A stretch of DNA of 64,000 nt from NCBI GenBank assembly GCA_001799575.1, contig MGTT01000011.1, positions 124,001 through 188,000 of the forward strand. The letters are read 5' to 3'. Position numbers and translations under genes: made by a program. The DNA is from Elusimicrobia bacterium GWA2_56_46. Lineage in GTDB: Bacteria > Elusimicrobiota > Elusimicrobia > Elusimicrobiales > UBA9959. Below are positions 59,567-64,000 of this stretch, in pieces. A model generated the notes under the pieces. That model was given only the letters and a program-made list of their open reading frames with translations. It did no database searches and had not been told where the DNA came from. Position 1 is the stretch's first letter; the number at the start of each line of letters is the position of its first letter.

Positions 59567-61144
59567 ATGAAAACCAGGCTAAAACAAAACGGACGGAGTC
59601 CGCTCAAAGCCGCGCGCGCCTCCGGCGCCCGCGCCGGACAGGCTTCGCGCCGCAAAAAACTGGAAAGGGCCGTGGACTCGATAGAGGGCGCCTACCTGGC
59701 CTCCGCCAGATTTTCAGTAAAAGAACTCTCTTTCAAAGTACTCCGGGCCGCAAAGGACTTCACCGGCAGCGCCTACGGTTTTGCGGCCTACATCGACAGG
59801 CAGACCGGCTGGATGATAGCCCCCACTTTAAGCGGGGGTGTCTGGAAAAGGCGCACGCCCGCCGATAAGCCGCTGGTCTTCAGGGAATTCACCGGGTTAT
59901 GGGGCTGGGTGCTGAAAAACAAGAAACCGCTGCTCACCAATACCGCCGCTTCCGACCCCCGTTCGGCCGGAACCCCGGCGGGGCATATGAAAATCTCGAA
60001 ATTTCTGGCCGCCCCGGCTGTCTTCAACCGGAATCTGGCCGGCATCCTGGCGGTAGCTAATTCCGGGCGCGACTACGATCCGGAGGATCTCGCCGCGATC
60101 AAAAGGCTGGCCCGCGTATACGCCATCATTCTACAGCGCAAGCTGGCCGAAGAACGTCTCAGGGAAAGCGAGGAGAAACACAAGGCTATAATAAACGCCT
60201 CGCAGGACATAACCTATACAATAAACCTGGACGGCCGCCTGACTTATATCAGCCGGCAGGTCTGCGCCTACGGCTACTCCCCCCGCGGCATCATCGGCCG
60301 GCATGTCCTGGAATTCGCCCACCCTGACGACAGATACCTCCTCGCCCAGGCGTTATCCAGAGCGGTGAAAACCGGCTCCACCCCGCCTATTCTCCACTAC
60401 AGGCTGAAGAAAAAAGACGGCTCGTATTTTCACGCCGAACAGAAAAGCGGCGTTATGACCAAGGATGGAAAACCTTTCATGTTTTCGGGGGTCATCCGCG
60501 ACGTTACCGAACGCGACCAGCTCCGGAACAAGGTGGTGGAGGACAGGGAAACCCTGCGCATGATCTTCGATACCGCCACCGACGCCATCTTCATCAAGGA
60601 TCAGGAAGGGCGCTATCTTAAAACCAACAAAGCCTGCGCCGCCATGTTCGGCCTCTCCCCCCAGCAATTGGCGGGAAAGACGGATTTTGATGTTTTTCCC
60701 AAAAAAACGGCGGAAACCGCCAGGGAAGAAGACAGGGAAACGATGAGTACGGGAAAATCAATGTTCACCAACAAGGAAATAGAGCTGGCCGGCCAGCGCC
60801 GTGTCCTGTACGAGGCCAAGACGCCGCTCAAGGACGCCAACGGGGCGGTGACCGGCGTTCTGGGCATCGCCAGGGATATAACGGAGCTGAAAAAACTGGA
60901 GGCCGAACTGGTGAGGACCAAGGCCGTGGAAGCCGTAAACAGGGTGGCCCGCCCGGCGGCTCACGATTTCAATAATATCCTGGCCGCTATAAACGGTTAT
61001 GCCGTGCTTATCATGGAAACACTGAAAACCGGGAACCCGGTAAAACCGGAGATAGCTCAGATCATGAACGCCGTAAAGCGCGCCGCGGCCATCACCGAAC
61101 GGCTCCAGACCTATGCCGCGGGCGCGGAAAAAGAAAAAATTTAA
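59567..61144 (+). CDS. GAF-PAS-PAS sensor ending after the DHp helix (no ATPase domain)
   Basis: 525 residues. GAF (about 45-190, GSAYGFAAYIDRQTG...ILAVANSGRDY), PAS (about 205-325), PAS (about 330-450). A DHp helix pair follows, with the phospho-acceptor His in RPAAHDFNNILAAINGY. The protein stops about 50 residues later, where the catalytic ATPase domain should begin. The last codon overlaps the convergent receiver gene by 4 bp. Either the ATPase domain was lost when the neighbouring gene was placed against it, or the protein acts as a sensor or phosphotransfer partner for another kinase. Confidence 0.82.
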   Translation: MKTRLKQNGRSPLKAARASGARAGQASRRKKLERAVDSIEGAYLASARFSVKELSFKVLRAAKDFTGSAYGFAAYIDRQTGWMIAPTLSGGVWKRRTPADKPLVFREFTGLWGWVLKNKKPLLTNTAASDPRSAGTPAGHMKISKFLAAPAVFNRNLAGILAVANSGRDYDPEDLAAIKRLARVYAIILQRKLAEERLRESEEKHKAIINASQDITYTINLDGRLTYISRQVCAYGYSPRGIIGRHVLEFAHPDDRYLLAQALSRAVKTGSTPPILHYRLKKKDGSYFHAEQKSGVMTKDGKPFMFSGVIRDVTERDQLRNKVVEDRETLRMIFDTATDAIFIKDQEGRYLKTNKACAAMFGLSPQQLAGKTDFDVFPKKTAETAREEDRETMSTGKSMFTNKEIELAGQRRVLYEAKTPLKDANGAVTGVLGIARDITELKKLEAELVRTKAVEAVNRVARPAAHDFNNILAAINGYAVLIMETLKTGNPVKPEIAQIMNAVKRAAAITERLQTYAAGAEKEKI

Positions 61145-61944
61145 CCGGTTTTTTTTCGGACTAAAAGACGGGCTCTTATAAGCGTATTCAGGGCGGCCAG
61201 ATTGACGGGCTTGGCGATATAGTCGAAAGCGCCGTCTTTCAGACACTCGCGGGCTACTTCCTCGTCGGCGTTGCCGGTTATCATAAGAACGTCGACTTCC
61301 GGCCGCTTTTCACGGAGTTCCTTGAGCACCTCCACTCCGTTCATTACCGGCATATAAATATCCAGCAGAACGATATCCGGCTTCTCCTTTTCCACAAAAT
61401 CCAGGGCCGCCTTTCCGTCGGCGGCGGAAAAAGCGGAGTATCCCTCCGCGATAAGAAAACGGGAAAGCACCGCCCGGATACTGTCATCATCGTCGACTAT
61501 CAGGATCCTGCCGCCCCCGGCCGCGGAAAGCGGGAGGTTCCCTCCGGGAAAGCCGCTTTCCTCCGGGGCGGCCGGCGCTTTGGGGAGCGCGCCCAGCAGC
61601 CTTTCTATTTCGGCGAGAACATTGGAAAGGCCGTCCGCTTTTGAGAGAAACGAGGCCGCGCCGGATTTGAGATATTTGCCGGCGTCCTCCGGATTGTCGT
61701 AGCCGGTCAGAATGATAACCCTGGCAGCCGGATCGGCCGCCATGATCCCGGCCAGGACTTCGGAGCCGCTTAAAGAAGGCAGATCCCTGTCCAGGATCAC
61801 AAGGTCGGGGTGATAGTTTTTAAAAACAAGCAGGCCGTTAGTCCCATCTACGACCGCCGCGGCCTCGTGGCCGGCCCGGGTCAGAAAAACCGTAAGCGCG
61901 TCGCGCACTATACCGTCGTCGTCTATGATAAGTATTTTTGCCAT
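61141..61944 (-). CDS. double receiver-domain protein (REC-REC), no output domain
   Basis: 267 residues: REC1 about 1-120 (IIDDDGIVRDAL, Asp in VILDRDLPS, Lys in SFLSKADG), a Pro/Ala linker, REC2 about 145-262 (IVDDDDSIRAVL, Asp in VLLDIYMPVMNG, Lys in YIAKPVN). Both phosphorylation sites are intact. With no DNA-binding or enzyme output it probably works by protein contact or as a phosphate sink. Convergent with the upstream sensor and divergent from the hybrid protein at 62055. Confidence 0.92.
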   Translation of the reverse strand: MAKILIIDDDGIVRDALTVFLTRAGHEAAAVVDGTNGLLVFKNYHPDLVILDRDLPSLSGSEVLAGIMAADPAARVIILTGYDNPEDAGKYLKSGAASFLSKADGLSNVLAEIERLLGALPKAPAAPEESGFPGGNLPLSAAGGGRILIVDDDDSIRAVLSRFLIAEGYSAFSAADGKAALDFVEKEKPDIVLLDIYMPVMNGVEVLKELREKRPEVDVLMITGNADEEVARECLKDGAFDYIAKPVNLAALNTLIRARLLVRKKTG

Positions 61945-62054
61945 AACCCGCGCCCCGGAGCCTCTGTTTAAGGATATTATATATTAATTCCACGGCCCGC
62001 TGTGGTTTGATCGGTGTCATTGCAGCCGGCGTTCAAGTTATCTACAATGAGGAC

Positions 62055-63620
62055 ATGAATCTTTCTTCTCTCCAGTTTTCAGCCGTTATCTCGGCCTCTG
62101 TCGCCGCCGCCGCGCTGACAGCTTATTTTTCATTCAGAAAAGGTTCCGCCAGGGCACTCAAAAGCCTGGATCGGGTTTTTGACGCGATACCCGACCTGAT
62201 GCTGGTGATAGACAACAACTACAATATCGTGAAAGTGAACCGCGCGACGCTTCAGGCACTGGGGCTGCCGAGGGAGGAAGTGGCGGGCCGCAAGTGTTAC
62301 GCCGTCCTGCACAAAACGGAGGCGCCTCGCGCGAACTGTCCCTGCGCCATGGCCAGGCAGGACGGACGGCCCCGCGCGACTGAAATAGTGGACGATGTCC
62401 TGGGTATGCTGGTGGAAGCCGCCTGCTTCCCCATCCTGGACGGACGGGGCGCGCCTGCCGGCGCGCTTCATATGATAAAGGATCTTTCCGGCCGGAAAGA
62501 TCCCGAAGGCCGCCTGTCCCAGGCCGGCAAGATGGAAGCCCTGGGCCGGCTGGCAGGCGGACTGGCCCACGAGTTCAATAATATCCTGAGCATAATAAGT
62601 TCCGCGTTCTATATGCTGAGAGGCCGCCTCGACGGCAGCGAAGCGGCTAACGAAGACGTGGCGGCCATTCAGAAAGCGGTGGTCTCCGCCTCCGAACTGA
62701 CCCGCCATCTCCTGGCGCTCAGCCAAAGACAGGTCATGGACATGAAGCCGGCGGATCTCAACGCCATAATAAAAGAGTCCGCCCAGATGACGCGCAAGCT
62801 CCTGGGCGAGGAAACGAGAATAGAAACCGTCCTTAAAAACGATCTCCCGCGCGTAAACCTGGATCCGGCGCAGTTCAATAAACTCCTGATGAATATCATC
62901 GCCCGCGCGGAGCCTCCCAGCGGCGCGAAAAGATCGATAGAACTTAAGACGGAAAACCTGGTTTTGAACAACGTCTCCGCGCGCGCTCCCGGGGAGGCCG
63001 CGGCGGGAAATTTCGTCAGGATAATTCTCAGGGATACCGCTTACAGGATAAAACGCGAATTCATAAACCGCCTTTTCGAGCCCTATTTCGAGCCCAGGAG
63101 CATGAATCTGGCTATCGCCTACAACATCGCCCGCCAGCATAAAGGCTGGATAGACGCCGCAGGAGACGACGACGGCGTGACTTTTGAGATCTATCTGCCG
63201 GCCGCGCATGAAGCCGGAGCGGAAACGGCCGCGCAGACTCCGGCGCCGGACACCGGCTCCCGAAAGGCGCTGTGCATTCTCCTGGCCGAGGATGACGAGG
63301 ATCTGCGCATTCTGACGGCCAGGGCGCTGCGCAAGAACGGCCACGAGGTGTTCGAAGCCGGCTGCGCGGAAAAAGCCCTTGAGATCTTCGCTTCGCGGAG
63401 CGGGGCTTTCGACACGCTTATCTCGGACGTTGTGATGCCGGATAAAAGCGGCGTAAGCCTGGCCGACGAGATCCGGGAAATCAAGCCCCAGATAGACATC
63501 GTTCTCATGAGCGGCTACATCGACGACAAGGTGGACATAGATAAAATAGAGAAAAAAGGCTACAAATTCATTTACAAACCTTTTGACGTGGACGCGCTGC
63601 TGACCATGCTGCGCCTGTGA
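62055..63620 (+). CDS. hybrid histidine-kinase-like protein with degenerate ATP-binding domain
   Basis: 521 residues from ATG 62055 (GAGG just upstream; TTG 62007 is an alternative). One membrane anchor (about 1-22), PAS (about 38-150), DHp with His in GGLAHEFNNILSIISS, ATPase-like domain (about 260-380), REC (about 400-521, Asp in LISDVVMPDKSG, Lys in FIYKPFD). In the ATPase region G1 is DTAYRI instead of DTGxGI, the GTGLGL lid is SMNLAI, and the N-box reads LLMNIIARAE. The F-box (LFEPYFE) remains. Probably unable to bind ATP well; a pseudokinase or phosphatase/relay role is likely. Confidence 0.85.
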   Translation: MNLSSLQFSAVISASVAAAALTAYFSFRKGSARALKSLDRVFDAIPDLMLVIDNNYNIVKVNRATLQALGLPREEVAGRKCYAVLHKTEAPRANCPCAMARQDGRPRATEIVDDVLGMLVEAACFPILDGRGAPAGALHMIKDLSGRKDPEGRLSQAGKMEALGRLAGGLAHEFNNILSIISSAFYMLRGRLDGSEAANEDVAAIQKAVVSASELTRHLLALSQRQVMDMKPADLNAIIKESAQMTRKLLGEETRIETVLKNDLPRVNLDPAQFNKLLMNIIARAEPPSGAKRSIELKTENLVLNNVSARAPGEAAAGNFVRIILRDTAYRIKREFINRLFEPYFEPRSMNLAIAYNIARQHKGWIDAAGDDDGVTFEIYLPAAHEAGAETAAQTPAPDTGSRKALCILLAEDDEDLRILTARALRKNGHEVFEAGCAEKALEIFASRSGAFDTLISDVVMPDKSGVSLADEIREIKPQIDIVLMSGYIDDKVDIDKIEKKGYKFIYKPFDVDALLTMLRL

Positions 63621-63630
63621 CGCACATCCG

Positions 63631-64000
63631 ATGAAAGAAGAAAAAGAACTGGAAGAGGCCGCTCGCGCGCTGACTGAAAGCGAGGAACGATACCGGGACC
63701 TTTTTGAAAGGACTTCGGATCTCATCTTCACCGTTTCCCCGGAAGGCCGCGTGCTCTACGCCAATCTGGCCGTACGCCACACGCTGGGCTACGGACAGGA
63801 AGAACTTTTGGCAACGCCTTTTTTCGATCTGCTCTCCCTGTCCTGCAGGGAAGCCGCGATGGAATATTTCCGCCGCACCGCCGCCGGGGGAAAAAGCGGG
63901 GAGCAGGAACTCGTCTTCCGGACCAGGGGCGGCGGGGAAGTGATCACAGAAGGCTGCTGCCATCTTAAAGAAAAGGAGGGCAAGCCCCTCTATCTGCAGG
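63631..64000 (+). CDS. PAS-domain sensor protein, N-terminal part (runs off the window)
   Basis: Starts at ATG 63631, 10 bp after the hybrid gene, and stays open to the end: a charged helix (KELEEAARALTESEERYRDLFERTSD), then PAS (LIFTVSPEGRVLYANLAVRHTLGYG...FRTRGGGEVITEG). Layout matches the N-terminus of a further histidine kinase; the catalytic part is not visible. Co-transcription with the upstream gene is likely. Confidence 0.85.
   Translation, partial: MKEEKELEEAARALTESEERYRDLFERTSDLIFTVSPEGRVLYANLAVRHTLGYGQEELLATPFFDLLSLSCREAAMEYFRRTAAGGKSGEQELVFRTRGGGEVITEGCCHLKEKEGKPLYLQ

Noticed and set aside
62130-63731. 533-codon minus-strand frame opposite the hybrid kinase
   Set aside because: Spans two real plus-strand genes and shows no protein signature.

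Overview
The window looks like a chromosomal contig from an uncultured, Gram-negative, anaerobic or microaerophilic bacterium with fairly high GC. An Elusimicrobiota-type organism is my best guess, not a proof. Pointers to a Gram-negative anaerobe are an RND/TolC efflux system, PorV/PorQ-like outer-membrane barrels, an oxygen-sensitive class III ribonucleotide reductase, a tungstate transporter with molybdopterin genes, and prepilins with class III (GQxTxEY) signal motifs. There are no rRNA genes, no CRISPR array and no recognisable transposase or integrase gene. One tRNA gene is present.

Layout. 1-17,835 is almost all minus strand: a TadE-like protein and two prepilin-like proteins; a PorV/PorQ barrel, a large FlgD-type Ig-repeat surface protein, a coiled-coil/membrane/beta-propeller-like protein and a second PorV-like barrel; a run tsaD, solute-binding-fold protein, GAF-GGDEF cyclase; the cell-wall set ftsX-envC-ctpA; and a secreted protein of unknown function. 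18,060-24,156 (plus) is an efflux operon (TetR, TolC, membrane-fusion lipoprotein, RND pump) behind a consensus sigma-70 promoter. 24,209-31,534 (minus) holds a secreted HExxH protein, glgA, galT and the operon M50 protease-trpS-scpA-scpB. 31,672-34,835 (plus) is a nucleotide-sugar dehydrogenase overlapping a PAS histidine kinase. A lone mobB carries an Fe-S domain, and a GNAT gene follows.

36,734-38,941 looks like an integrated element. It is bounded on the left by a 38-nt copy of the 5' half of tRNA-Arg and on the right by the intact tRNA. It contains an AlbA_2/ATP-binding regulator and three tandem structured units, each starting with the tRNA 5' end. 39,240-47,188 has an M32 carboxypeptidase and then the molybdopterin/tungsten block (mog, MOSC, moaC, moaA, moeA, tupCBA). 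A LysR gene and pruA are divergent around an operator-like dyad. 49,893-54,598 is a deoxynucleotide block (nrdR, nrdD with a fused glutaredoxin-like tail, nrdG, dut) behind paired NrdR-box-like sites. recG follows. 56,954-58,073 is non-coding but structured: a MITE-like inverted-repeat element and a candidate structured RNA. The right end (58,074-64,000) is a signalling cluster in which two successive kinase-like proteins lack a working ATP-binding domain.

The most unusual global feature is a system of degenerate tandem repeats with a strict 7-bp period. It occurs at about 20 loci in at least six unrelated sequence families. It usually comes in blocks of exactly four heptamers (28 bp), often as inverted pairs, and mostly sits in gaps between genes. 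It has also entered coding sequence: it supplies parts of signal peptides, a 28-residue insertion in a secreted protein, and several stop codons.
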